This document shows positions 1 to 9,516 of a DNA stretch of 64,000 nucleotides, one piece after another. Every line of letters starts with the position of its first letter. The first letter of the stretch is position 1. The stretch is taken from positions 40,741 through 104,740 of the forward strand of contig MVBO01000009.1 in NCBI GenBank assembly GCA_002261195.1, written 5' to 3'. The notes under the pieces were generated by a model that made no database searches, was not told where the DNA came from, and was given only the letters and a program-made list of their open reading frames with translations. The stretch comes from Bifiguratus adelaidae (Eukaryota; Mucoromycota; Endogonomycetes; Endogonales). A program made the position numbers and the translations under genes.

Positions 1-2495
1 GATACCGAGAAAACAACGGCAGTCTTGTCCGCTGACGGATGTACGGACACAGTAATTGTTCCACTCAGCGTAAATTTGAATGCATTTCTGTGAGATTGTT
101 CAGACCATGGCTTGAGGGATTTGTCATTGCAGTCGACTTACCCGATGAGATTAAACACGACCTTCTCCCACATGTCTCTATCGATCCACACCTTGCGTCC
201 ATCTTCTTCACAGTCTACCTCAAAGTGTACACCACCCTTTTCTATCGCACTCCTGAACACGCTTGCGAGATCGGCGGTTAAAGCTCCCAAATCAGTTTCG
301 TAGAGTCGAGTTGTCATTCTACCAGCTTCTACTCGGGAAAAGTCGAGGATTGAGTTCACGAGGCGCAAGAGACGCCGCGCATTCCTATAAACGAGGTTGA
401 CAGCATGTTTGTGGTTATCTACAAGTGGTGTTGTGGTGTCGGCGATAAGATCCTCGAGCGGACTGAGAATGAGAGTCAAGGGCGTTCGCAACTCATGCGA
501 AATGGACGAGAAAAACGATGTTTTGGCGCGATCGATGGCTAGCAGCTCTTCAGCCCGCTTGACTTCGCTCTGATATGCATTGACGGTCACCAAGTAAGTG
601 CCAATTTGTCGTACCAGCAGACTACAAAATGTCGCGTATTCGCCATCATACACGCGACGAGAATTCAATCCCATGATTATGACACCACTGACTTCCTTGT
701 CCTCCGCAGTAGTAATGGGATATACGATCGCTTTGGTTATGGCATCGTTGAACGATCGCCCTTCCATAGAGAGCTCCAGTCCGGTTATATCAACCACCAC
801 AGGTTTCCGCTTCTCGCATACTTCCTTAAAAGGCCAATTGAAGAGGTCCGCGCGCTTGGCTTGGATCAGAGAGGAATCCACGGTAATCTCTTTAGGAAAA
901 GGCGGATGATCAAATGGCAAGCCCACAGATTCTTGCAGTCGTAAGCAGAGGTTGGCCTCAAATTTTTCACTCCGCGAATCATCTGTAAGATGATCATCGA
1001 AGTTCTCGAAATTCTCCGCTGTGTAAATGTAAGCGAACGGGCAATCGAGGGGGCAATCGGTCAAAGTCTCCGCGAGAGCAGTGCAAACATTTGGCAATGA
1101 TTTGGTAGTACCCAGCTTTTCGCCAAGGTCGCGTAAGGCGACTAGTCGTCGGGTCGTGATCACGCGAGCTAAGATCGACATTAGACATACGTTCATCCAT
1201 AGAGAGGTCAACTTACATGTATCGTCGATGCAGGGGTTCAAATAACCAGCGACACTACCGTCCTCTCTTCGTACGGGAGTCCACGCCCACTAACACATAC
1301 ATTTAGACGGTGCATGTGCAGGGTGTCAAATTGTCACGTACCGTGAAGTAGGTTTCCTCATCGTATCCATTTCGGAACATGGTCAAAAGGTCAGATTCCA
1401 CATACACAGTTGACCCTTGCATGACTGAGCGGGCAACAGGTTCAAGGTCAGGCCAAAGCTAGGTGACAATGTCGTTAGTCCTCCTTGCATAACATCCTTC
1501 TTGTGAATACCAACATCAGACCATGCGACTGAACCGGGTTTACCAAACATTTTAGGGTGCTTGGCACCCGCAACGGGTATATACGCGTCATTACTGGGCA
1601 AAGGCCCAGTAAGCTCTCGTTGATATAACATGCGCTATACTTACTACATCATAACAAGATCATTTCCCCACCATAGAGCCATAGGAAACCTCGAACCCAT
1701 CATCATAGATACTGTCGAGATGAGAGACTGAGGCCAGCTCGCTATGAGTCCAACAGATGTCTTTTCCCAATCAAAGTTGCGAAGCATAGACCCCATGATA
1801 CCACCGCCTTGTAATGCGAGAACGAGACTTCGATGCCTTCGCCAGCCTTTGTCGGCAGCCCCTGTTGACGCGACGGATCGAGAATCACTGAGCGAAAAGT
1901 GCTCCCCTTCGTCATCGTTATCATCAGGAATAGTAAGCGCACGTTCGTCTGACGCTCCGTAATCCATCCCGGGCGTCGGCTCAACAGCTCGGGTGCTCGT
2001 CTGAGCCTTTGGATCATCCACCGGATTCAATGACGGACTCGTTTCTGAGATGGACACCGGAGATGTAGAGGATAATGAATTGAGGTAAAGAGATTGAGAT
2101 GTAATGACGGTATTCTTGGTGAGGGTTGTACTTTCCGCTGGAGACATGGTATCACCCTGCAGAGCCATATCGAAGTATCCGTCGTTCGAGAATGTAATAC
2201 CCGTCATGACAGCATACCCTTTCAGACAAACCGCGCTCCATTCGACATTAAGTTCAGTGAAAAACTTCATCCTTGACCGGTATGCGCCCATGTTCCTTCC
2301 GGTTCTATAGACCACCTTTAACCAATCCTCTAGGTCCTCTAATCCGGCCTCTATGAGGCTTTCCAGCGACACCTTCTCGCCGCCTGTTGCATTTCTGATT
2401 GTCTGATTCACAAACACAACATGATAGGAGGAATCCAGTACTATCGCAAACTGCGGCGTTAGTTCCAGATAGTCCAACAAGGCCAAAGTGGCCAT
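1..2495 (-). CDS. Hybrid-type sensor histidine kinase (PAS-PAS-GAF-HisKA-HATPase), 3' end outside window
   Basis: This is a cytosolic two-component sensor kinase, which autophosphorylates on histidine and normally passes phosphate to a receiver. I chose the ATG at 2495 (context GCCATGG); a GTG 21 bp upstream is not needed. The model has exons at about 2495-1645, 1593-1515, 1458-1342, 1289-1217, 1168-142 and 87 to the window edge. The spliced protein shows an N-terminal PAS region, a long Ser/Asp-rich linker, a PAS fold carrying YNDAYIPVAGAKHP, a GAF-like region after NPCIDDTSRVITTRR, the H-box SHELRTPL near residue 598, and the N-box FNLIGNAFKF across the last intron. The frame stays open to base 1, so the rest of the ATPase domain and any receiver lie outside. 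No transmembrane segment is visible. The trigger it senses cannot be told from sequence. Confidence 0.9.
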
Positions 2496-2626
2496 GGCGA
2501 ATGTAAGAGGGAACACCCAAGAATGTCTACTGAAAAATGATGAAATGGCAGAACCGATGTCTCGGTAAAGCCTAGACCAAAAAGTAATTCATTTATCCAC
2601 CCGCTGTACAAAGGATTCAATCGCGA

Positions 2627-3022
2627 CTATTGTCCATATTGTTGATCGTATTGAGACTTGGCAGCTTCTCGGGCTAGGCGGATGGTCAATGACTATGTAC
2701 TATGACAAGAAGATGGGACTCACCATGATATTTGGCCTTTTCGCGGTCAATGAAGTCCAATCCCTTGGTTTCTGCCAATTTGTCGATTTCGGCAGCGGCA
2801 ATGCCGGCCAGAATTTCCTTGGCTAGGGCATGCGACTGAGGCTTGCCTTCACGCTCGCACTTTTGCTCATACAAGCGCATAGCTTCGAAACCTGCAAGAT
2901 GCATGAGCGCTTATGCAAGGACGCGTTGCAAACGTACCTGCAGCACCACCGATGAGCTCGTGGGACCAAGAGCTCTTGTGCTCATCGGATTGGTAAACTT
3001 GTCGATATGCGTCCATAGACAT
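2627..3022 (-). CDS. CipC-like small protein (DUF3759 family)
   Basis: The gene has three exons (3022-2938, 2891-2724, 2673-2627) and encodes 99 residues. The sequence follows the fungal CipC pattern: a start rich in YRQVYQSDEHKSSWSHEL, then GGAAGFEAMRLYE, SHALAKEILAGIAAAEIDKL, ETKGLDFIDREKAK and a Gln/Tyr-rich tail. CipC was first described as a concanamycin-induced protein in Aspergillus; its biochemical role is not established. It has no signal peptide or membrane segment, so a cytosolic protein is likely. All splice junctions keep frame and follow GT-AG. A TATA box and three tandem 9-bp repeats lie just upstream, which suggests an inducible, strongly transcribed gene. Confidence 0.85.
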
Positions 3023-3058
3023 GTTTGTATAATGATGGGAGCGGGGTAGATGGGGTTG

Positions 3059-3066
3059 TATTTATA
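3059..3066 (-). promoter_or_regulatory. TATA box of the CipC-like gene
   Basis: On the minus strand the sequence reads TATAAATA, 36 bp upstream of the CipC-like start codon at 3022. The spacing is short for a fungal TATA box but compatible with a brief leader. Confidence 0.5.
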
Positions 3067-3091
3067 CACATCCGATATTTAGGGTCTAGGC

Positions 3092-3118
3092 GTACATTTC
3101 GTACATTTCGTACATTTC
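3092..3118 (-). repeat. Three perfect tandem 9-bp repeats upstream of the CipC-like gene
   Basis: Three exact copies of GAAATGTAC (minus strand) lie head to tail, 25 bp upstream of the TATA box. The position suggests an array of transcription-factor sites. It could also be a chance microsatellite-like expansion. Confidence 0.6.
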
Positions 3119-3360
3119 GCACGGCCGCCCGCTCAAGCTACATGAAAGGCAACCAAAGCACGTCACAAGCGATAGTTTATCGCGCTCACAGTGACCATGA
3201 ATAGCAAGGCAAGGGTTGACAGTGGGAAAATTGTATTTTTGGATGCCAAGAAATGATATCACTCCAGGCGTCAATCGGACCAATGTGGATAAGTCGATCT
3301 GCATGGTTGGCGCACATTGAGGCTAAGCGGCTTTAGATAACAAAGATGTGGATGGTCTGT

Positions 3361-5316
3361 TCAGAAATTGTAAGATTCGGATTGGAGAGTGAATAACTCA
3401 GCGTAGCGACCTTGGCGGGCCATCAACGTCTGGTGAGATCCTTCCTCGAGAAGCTCGCCGTGCTCAATGACGAGGATCTTGTCGGCAAATCGGACGGAGC
3501 TGAACCGATGGCTAATGAACAAGGCAGTCTTGCCTGCCTTTAGCACATTGAATTTGACAAAGACTTCATATTCCGCTTGAGGATCCAAGGCAGACGTTGG
3601 CTCATCCAAGACCATGAGTCGCGCATTCTCTCGCAAAAATGCCCTGGCCAAAGCGATCTTTTGCCATTGTCCTCCGCTAAGGTCTGTTCCGCTCTTCTGA
3701 TGCCCGAGGACAGTGCCGAACGCCTTGTCTAGGTTTTGCGTTACTTCCAACGCTCCTGATTGGGCTGCCGCGTGTCGAATTGCATCGTCGTCCGTTATGT
3801 GATCAATGTTGCCCACACCAATATTCTCTTGAACCGTACCTTGATATCGCACAAAGTCCTGAAAAATGACACTAATATGAGATCGCAGATCCTCCAGGTC
3901 GTATTCCTTGATATTATGACCGTTAACAAGAATGTCTCCCTCTTGCGGATCATAGAGTCGCGTTAAAAGCTTCACAAGGGTCGTTTTGCCTGCTCCATTG
4001 GTCCCAACCACAACAACCGATTCGGATTTGCCAATGGTAAAGGACACGTTGCGGATGGCCGGTTTATCGCGATCGGGATAGGTGAAGGTGACGCTGCGAA
4101 ACTCAATCTCTATTCCGCGTGTATCCTCCAGATCGAGTTTTCGGCCGTGGACAGGCGATGCAATGGATGGTTTGGTATCAAGAAAATCGAAAAAGAGTTT
4201 AATATTGGCAGCAACTTCATTGCTACTGGCCACTTGTCGCGCAATCTGCCTTAACAACTGACCCAAACGTTGCGTAGACGATGTGTACATGCTCACATCT
4301 CCAATGGAAATGTGCCCGTTGATCGCCTTTTGAGCAAATAAATAGTAGATGAATGTTTGACCGCTGACATTGATGCTGTGGATCACCGCATCCAACCTCC
4401 GCCGAACTTTTGCTTCTTCGTGAAGTCGAGCTGAGGATCGATTACTGACTACCGTAAAGGCGTCGACAAAGTAATCAATCAATCCAAATAACTTGATTTC
4501 TTTATTGGCCTCGGGGTTGATCAATAACCGGGAATAGTATTGCGCCTTTAAGCGATCGTCGTCGAAGCGTGGTCTTCGTCGCGTTTGTCTTCGACTACTA
4601 AATATTCGACTCAGTGCATCCGGTAAGACCACCAGACAAGCCAACAAGGGTATATACCAATCAAGACCCATGAGAAACCACAAGAGGGATACAGCAGATA
4701 TGGAAAACTGCAAAAAGCGTAATAGATCAGTCACCAACTCCAGCGGAGCCCACTCTACAGCAGCTTGAGCGTCGTTGAGCCGCTTGGTCGTTTCTGGCGA
4801 TTCAAGGGCAGCCAAGTCGAGTTGTGCCGTATGTTTCATAGCCATGATGCGAAAGTGTTGGGACACATCCACCGTAAACTCATTTGTGACGCGTTCCAGT
4901 TGATCTTCTGCGATCGTCGTGATAAGGTCAAAAAAGACGCGGACAATAAGATATTCGAACAATTCATTGGCGCGAGACGGATCTTTGGCGGCCGTAATGA
5001 CGCTATCGAGGACGCATTTCGTGAGGTAGGAATTCATGACCGGTTCAACGCCACGAACGACGTTGATGGTGAAAAGAGAAGCCAGAGCATAATAGGCACC
5101 CTTGACTTCGATGATGTGAGAGAGTAGCCTTGGTATTGACTCCCACGAAGCAAAACGCTTTGGCAAACGGATCCCTTGCAACACAATGTCGGACAGCGCT
5201 CGACCCCGCTGTTTTTGGTCCTTTGCGTCCAAAAGCGGCTTGGCTGGTCCCTTGTCGTCTTCGCTATACACCCGTTTCACGTTCACCCGGCGATAAGGGC
5301 CGCTACTGATAGCCAT
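3361..5316 (-). CDS. ABC half-transporter, bacterial exporter type (TMD-NBD)
   Basis: This is a single uninterrupted exon of 651 residues. It starts at the ATG at 5316; an in-frame GTG 33 bp upstream is less likely. The N-terminal half holds the transmembrane domain, with hydrophobic stretches such as YYALASLFTINVV and LLWFLMGLDWYIPLLACLVV. The C-terminal half is a complete nucleotide-binding domain: Walker A GTNGAGKTT near residues 438-446, signature LSGGQ near 543, Walker B LMVLDEPTSALD and the switch histidine in SHR. It is a half-transporter and should act as a dimer. The arrangement resembles MsbA-like bacterial ATP-binding permeases found in some fungi more than fungal full-length drug pumps. 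Its substrate is unknown. The lack of introns contrasts with most neighbours. Confidence 0.9.
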   Translation of the reverse strand: MAISSGPYRRVNVKRVYSEDDKGPAKPLLDAKDQKQRGRALSDIVLQGIRLPKRFASWESIPRLLSHIIEVKGAYYALASLFTINVVRGVEPVMNSYLTKCVLDSVITAAKDPSRANELFEYLIVRVFFDLITTIAEDQLERVTNEFTVDVSQHFRIMAMKHTAQLDLAALESPETTKRLNDAQAAVEWAPLELVTDLLRFLQFSISAVSLLWFLMGLDWYIPLLACLVVLPDALSRIFSSRRQTRRRPRFDDDRLKAQYYSRLLINPEANKEIKLFGLIDYFVDAFTVVSNRSSARLHEEAKVRRRLDAVIHSINVSGQTFIYYLFAQKAINGHISIGDVSMYTSSTQRLGQLLRQIARQVASSNEVAANIKLFFDFLDTKPSIASPVHGRKLDLEDTRGIEIEFRSVTFTYPDRDKPAIRNVSFTIGKSESVVVVGTNGAGKTTLVKLLTRLYDPQEGDILVNGHNIKEYDLEDLRSHISVIFQDFVRYQGTVQENIGVGNIDHITDDDAIRHAAAQSGALEVTQNLDKAFGTVLGHQKSGTDLSGGQWQKIALARAFLRENARLMVLDEPTSALDPQAEYEVFVKFNVLKAGKTALFISHRFSSVRFADKILVIEHGELLEEGSHQTLMARQGRYAELFTLQSESYNF

Positions 5317-5804
5317 GAGCTCTATAAAGCGGGCTCCACCTTTTGTCACTTTTCAGTGTTCCGCAGTCAAGGAGACAAATTTGGGAATTGTCCGACTTTG
5401 CCTCCAAGTACAGCTGCATAGGTAGACTTGGACATGGCATTGAGGATAGTTATAGCAACATTATAATGCGTTGCGTCAACGATTGGATGACCCTTTGATC
5501 GCTTGGGTACGTGATGATTGACTTCGCTGGAGGCTCAAACAAAACATTGAACAGATTCCACGGCAATATTCATCTTAGACTCGGGGGTCACAGTTAAATA
5601 ACATCGTCTGCGTAAATAAGTACGCAGCCTCCACCGCTTATCAAATGACGAGCGCATGAGATGCTCCTGTTCCGGCGCTATGATAGACGCTCAATCCTCC
5701 AATGTACATGCTGAATCATCAAGGATTATGTCCGCTCTCTGTTACAATGCTGGATATAGAGCTCCGCATCTATAGACATGTTGCATCATTGCACTTGAGC
5801 GACT
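5317..5804. other. Intergenic region upstream of the ABC gene, with a possible short uORF
   Basis: No gene is supported in these 488 bases. A minus-strand ATG-initiated frame of 22 codons (5435-5367) ends 50 bp before the ABC start and could be an upstream ORF if it is transcribed. The part near 5805 is the 3' flank of BOL2. Confidence 0.5.
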
Positions 5805-6225
5805 CTACGAGGAGGCCTGCATATCGGCCCATTGCTTTGGTGTGTAGGATTTCTAGCGTTTGTCCATGTCAATTTCCATCTATTCAACGACACCTTATAT
5901 CGTTGACTTACCTGCGAAAACGCGTGAAGGGAAGCAATCTCGTCCTTGAGCTTCTCATTCACCAGCCGATGCCGTGCAAGAAGAGGCTTGCCCTCAAATA
6001 ACTTGGAAACAATGACAGTTTCGAAACTGGCACCGCAACCGCCTTGCCGAACAGGTCAGGCGTGTCACACCTCCCATGCCCTCGACACTTACCCGAGTTA
6101 TCCACCACTTCCTACTCGATTCGTTAGCAACGTACACGAGACCAAACATCACAACATACCACATGATCAGCTTCGAGCCGTTCTTTGATGATACTCGCCA
6201 ACGACTCTGAAGATAGTCCAGACAT
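5805..6225 (-). CDS. BOL2: BolA-family protein, BOLA2/Fra2 type
   Basis: Four exons (6225-6160, 6111-6093, 6042-5912, 5852-5805) give 87 residues, matching the usual BOLA2 length. Signature pieces are [33 protein letters not shown] and [14 protein letters not shown]. The conserved cysteine (Cys31) and the histidine of the LHAF segment (His68) are the residues that, in this family, help ligate a 2Fe-2S cluster shared with a monothiol glutaredoxin. The pair works in cytosolic iron-sulfur trafficking and iron sensing. No mitochondrial presequence is seen, favouring the cytosolic BOLA2/Fra2 branch over BOLA1 or BOLA3. The tiny exons hide the gene from a simple reading-frame search. The start codon lies only 33 bp from the divergent OMA1 start. 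Confidence 0.9.
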
Positions 6226-6258
6226 TGTCCAATTCGACGAAAAAGAGGTGCGAGATTG

Positions 6259-7584
6259 ATGTCTTTGGTGCGCTTGGCAAGGTCGATAAGGCCTTGCAGG
6301 GCACTTGGACTACGTTCGTTCTATCCACCACCACCACGACAATTCCGTCCACTAGCACCTCGCCCAATCCTACGCCCTTTCCATACCACACCACCCAACC
6401 GCGCGCCAATTATACCCCTCCCTGCCATTCTCTCCCTCGTCAAATCGGGCAAGCTTTTGTCGCTCATCACCTGGTCGTCCAAAGCATCGCTATCCGTCTT
6501 ACCCTACTCTATCCTCCGGGGCGCTTCCAGACGTACCAAATACCTCATCGCCGTACCTGTTGTCGGTCTCGGTATCCTCGTCTTGGTAGGACTGGACAAG
6601 GCACCCAACACGGATCGTTGGCGCTTGGTCTTTTTATCAGAACAGGAAGAACATGACTTGATTGAACAGGAAGTCAATCAGATCCTCACGTCGCGGTTTG
6701 GACTTGTGGCGCCAGAAGATCACGAGTGGACACGATGGGTCCAGCAGATTACGGATAATATCGCGGCGGTCTCGGTAGACGATATCCGGATGCCTGTCAG
6801 AACCTATGAACCCAACCATAACTACAAGGCCGAGATCTTGTGTGATGCCTCAACGCTCAATGCGACCTGCTATGGCCGAACCATCATCATTTACGATCTC
6901 ATGCTCGCTTTTCTCGAATACCACGAAGCCATGACGGCTGCTGTTTTATCGCACGAGATTGCGCATGCGCTTCAGCGGCATTTCGTCGAACAACATGGTT
7001 TCGCTTCACTGGGTTTGATGCTAGCCGATATATCTCGAGGTGTGCTCTGGTTCTTTACCGATGCTTTTGGTCCCTTTGTGAACGACAAGATCAATGAGGT
7101 GTTGGAAGGGTACATCAACCTGCAGACCGAAACGGCCTACAATCGTAAATTGGAACAGGAAGCCGATCTGGTCGGCCTGATGTTGATGGCCAAGGCCGGG
7201 TACGATCCGTCTTATGCTATCAAGGTCTGGGAAAAGATGACGGAATTGGAAGCCAAGGTCGGTTCGGATGCGGAAGCGGCTGGACAAGAGGTGCTGGCGA
7301 ATGCTGGCATTGGTATGCAATTGAAGGAAGGTGATAAGATGGCCATGTCTACCCAGTCAGATCTCGTCACGTCGATGCTGGCCGCCTGGTTTGGCGGTTC
7401 TCATCCACCAAGTCCCGAGCGCATCGTGTATCTCAAGGAACAATTACCTAAGGCTTATACGCTCTATGAGGAAAGCCTCCGCATCAATGGTCAGCCCAAA
7501 TCATTTGTCCCAGAGGTGGAACCTTTAGTGGAGGAGCCAATGCCATGGTATCATCGATTGTTGGCTTTCATCCCCCTGAATTAA
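6259..7584 (+). CDS. OMA1: Mitochondrial inner-membrane M48 metallopeptidase OMA1
   Basis: The gene is a single exon of 441 residues. The ATG at 6259 begins an arginine-rich, proline-rich and acid-poor leader (SLVRLARSIRPCRALGLRSF), typical of a mitochondrial presequence. A membrane segment follows near residues 95-112 (YLIAVPVVGLGILVLVGL). The zinc-binding motif is HEIAH at about residues 232-236, with the third ligand likely in the glutamate of EQEADLVGL. OMA1 performs stress-activated and quality-control cleavage in the inner membrane, for example of OPA1/Mgm1-type substrates in other species. The tail, FVPEVEPLVEEPMPWYHRLL, is family-like. The gene diverges from BOL2 across a minimal shared promoter and converges on the thiolase gene 65 bp away. 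Confidence 0.93.
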   Translation: MSLVRLARSIRPCRALGLRSFYPPPPRQFRPLAPRPILRPFHTTPPNRAPIIPLPAILSLVKSGKLLSLITWSSKASLSVLPYSILRGASRRTKYLIAVPVVGLGILVLVGLDKAPNTDRWRLVFLSEQEEHDLIEQEVNQILTSRFGLVAPEDHEWTRWVQQITDNIAAVSVDDIRMPVRTYEPNHNYKAEILCDASTLNATCYGRTIIIYDLMLAFLEYHEAMTAAVLSHEIAHALQRHFVEQHGFASLGLMLADISRGVLWFFTDAFGPFVNDKINEVLEGYINLQTETAYNRKLEQEADLVGLMLMAKAGYDPSYAIKVWEKMTELEAKVGSDAEAAGQEVLANAGIGMQLKEGDKMAMSTQSDLVTSMLAAWFGGSHPPSPERIVYLKEQLPKAYTLYEESLRINGQPKSFVPEVEPLVEEPMPWYHRLLAFIPLN

Positions 7585-7649
7585 CACACATTTTGTACGG
7601 TGAAAACACACATGCATTTTGAATGGGATATAATACAACGTCTTCTTCC

Positions 7650-8956
7650 TTAATCTTCGCGCTCCCACACAGCGGCCATGCCCATACCGGTACCCATGCA
7701 CATAGATGTGATACCGATACGCTTGCCTTGTCGCTTAAGCTCGGGGAATAGAGTGGCTACCTGACGGGCACCAGTGCATCCAAGAGGATGTCCAAGTGCG
7801 ATGGCGCCGCCTTTGGGATTGACCTTCTCCAACGGTATACCGACCTTTTCGACAGAGTATACAGCTTGTGAGGCGAAAGCCTCATTGATCTCGTAGATAT
7901 CAACGTCTTCCTTGCGGAGTCCGGCTTTTTCGAGAGCAATGGGAATGGCAAAAGCTGGTCCAATGCCCATGATGTTGGGAGGCACACCAACGACGGCCGA
8001 GATGACGTACTTGCCGAGTATGGGCAAGCCGAGCTCTTGAGCCTTGGAGCGGCGCATCAACAAGACAGCGGCAGCTCCATCAGACACTTGAGAAGCATTA
8101 CCGGCGTGTGTCGATCCAGTTGGTTTGAACGCAGGTTTCAATTTGGCAAGAGATTCAGGAGTTGTGTTGGGGCGGATACCCTCATCCTTGGTAACCGTGA
8201 CGGTCTTGCCGTCAAGTGTAGTCGTCACGGGAGCAATCTCTTCATCAAACCAACCGTTTTGTTGAGCTTGGTGAGCAAGCTTGTGAGACCGCGCCGCGAA
8301 CTGATCTTGCTTCTCGCGGGATACATTGAACTTTTCGGCCACATTTTCAGACGTAATACCCATAGGAATCAAACAATCGGCCACCTGTTGGTTCTCTTGT
8401 GACATGCGCTCAGACAATTCGCCCTCTTTTGGCGGATCCCCGTAGCCATGAGACATGCTTTCCACACCAGCCGCCAACCCGACATCGATCAAACCGTAAG
8501 AGATGGCCGTGGCAATGGTAGCGACAGCTTGCAGACCACTAGAACACTGACGATTCAAAGAGGAGCATCCCGCCGTATCGGGAATACCAGCATACAATGC
8601 AGCACGACGTGCGCCACCTGCTCCACCCCGAGAAGGCAGCACAGTGCCAACACAAACGTCTTGAATCAGCGCCGGGTCAATCTTTGTCTTCTCTAGCGTT
8701 GCCTTGAAGATGGCCGCCAAGAGTTCTATAAGATCCTATCAATATCCATTCCTCTCCGTGCATCACAGGATTACTTACCCTCATAAACGGTATCTTTGAA
8801 GGCCCCCTTTCGCGCCCGAGCAATAGGTGTTCGGAGTGCTGATACAACCACCACATCATTAGGGCTCTTGACTCCAATCTTGGCTGGACCTTGACTAGGA
8901 GGTGAGACGAGCCCGGGAGCAATATGAGAAGCGACTTGCTGAAGTCTTGATGCCAT
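7650..8956 (-). CDS. POT1: Peroxisomal 3-ketoacyl-CoA thiolase
   Basis: Two exons (8956-8779, 8725-7650) encode 417 residues. The enzyme performs the last step of beta-oxidation, thiolytic cleavage of 3-ketoacyl-CoA to acetyl-CoA plus a shortened acyl-CoA. The nucleophilic cysteine sits in NRQCSSGLQA, the catalytic histidine in GHPLGCTGARQ, and the second cysteine in CMGTGMG. The start SRLQQVASHI fits the peroxisomal PTS2 pattern (R/K-L/V/I-x5-H/Q-L/A), except for Ile in the last place. This favours the peroxisomal enzyme over mitochondrial or cytosolic acetoacetyl-CoA thiolases. The intron junction restores DTVYEELLAAIFKATLEKTK, as in homologues. The IDP gene in this window also carries a peroxisomal signal. 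Confidence 0.94.
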
Positions 8957-9258
8957 AATCCAACAGGAAAGAAAGAGAACAGTGAATGTAGGCACTTCTC
9001 TCTACTTATTCATCTGTGGGAAAGCTTCTTGCGTCAGCCGAAATGGTGCCTTGGTGATTTCCATTTTTGGACATTCGCTGTCACTCGCTGATGAATGGCT
9101 TTTTCAATCGGTGGATGCAATAGGCGCAGGAGGATCATCTGACGGCATGTATAGAGAAACAGAGAGAGATATGTTGTTGCATGCGCCAAACAGAGGATGC
9201 TAACTGCCGAATGTAGAAATTATGAAGATAAGACACCAAGTTCATGGCTACACATTTT

Positions 9259-9275
9259 CTCTCTCTCTCTCTCTT
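9259..9275 (+). repeat. CT microsatellite (polypyrimidine tract)
   Basis: The plus strand carries about eight uninterrupted CT units, roughly 240 bp upstream of the GH125 start. Such tracts are common in fungal promoters and may keep DNA nucleosome-free, but no function is shown here. Confidence 0.7.
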
Positions 9276-9483
9276 CCGCCATCATCACCATGGATATACG
9301 ACGTGTAGATTCCAATGGTCAAGGTATATACCCAATACATCCAGTTCCCTCCGATTCCAACCGTCCTTGAGTGGAGATCTTTTCTCGTTTCAAAGGATCC
9401 ATCCATTTATGGAATTGAAGGGAAAGGGCATGACGCCCGCGTGATATCCCTTGACCGTTTAACCTTGCGCCTGGTCTTGTCGT

Positions 9484-9489
9484 TATAAA
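9484..9489 (+). promoter_or_regulatory. Possible TATA box of the GH125 gene
   Basis: TATAAA lies 27 bp upstream of the GH125 start codon. It would leave almost no leader, so it may be fortuitous. Confidence 0.25.
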
Positions 9490-9516
9490 CATTCCTCTAC
9501 TTCTTGTTGTTGTGCT

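Larger units (their letters stand above)
3023..3360. other. Intergenic region: CipC-like gene promoter and ABC-gene 3' flank
   Basis: This spacer holds the promoter of the CipC-like gene, including a TATA box and a 9-bp triple repeat described separately. The remaining sequence towards 3360 is the 3' flank of the ABC transporter gene. I see no further gene here. Confidence 0.6.
8957..9516. other. Divergent intergenic region between thiolase and GH125 genes
   Basis: This 560-bp region should hold both promoters. It contains a CT-dinucleotide tract (about 9259-9275) and a TATAAA at 9484 close to the GH125 start. No gene is supported. Confidence 0.6.

Noticed and set aside
6256-6258. TTG as OMA1 start
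   Set aside because: An ATG follows immediately and gives a good mitochondrial leader.
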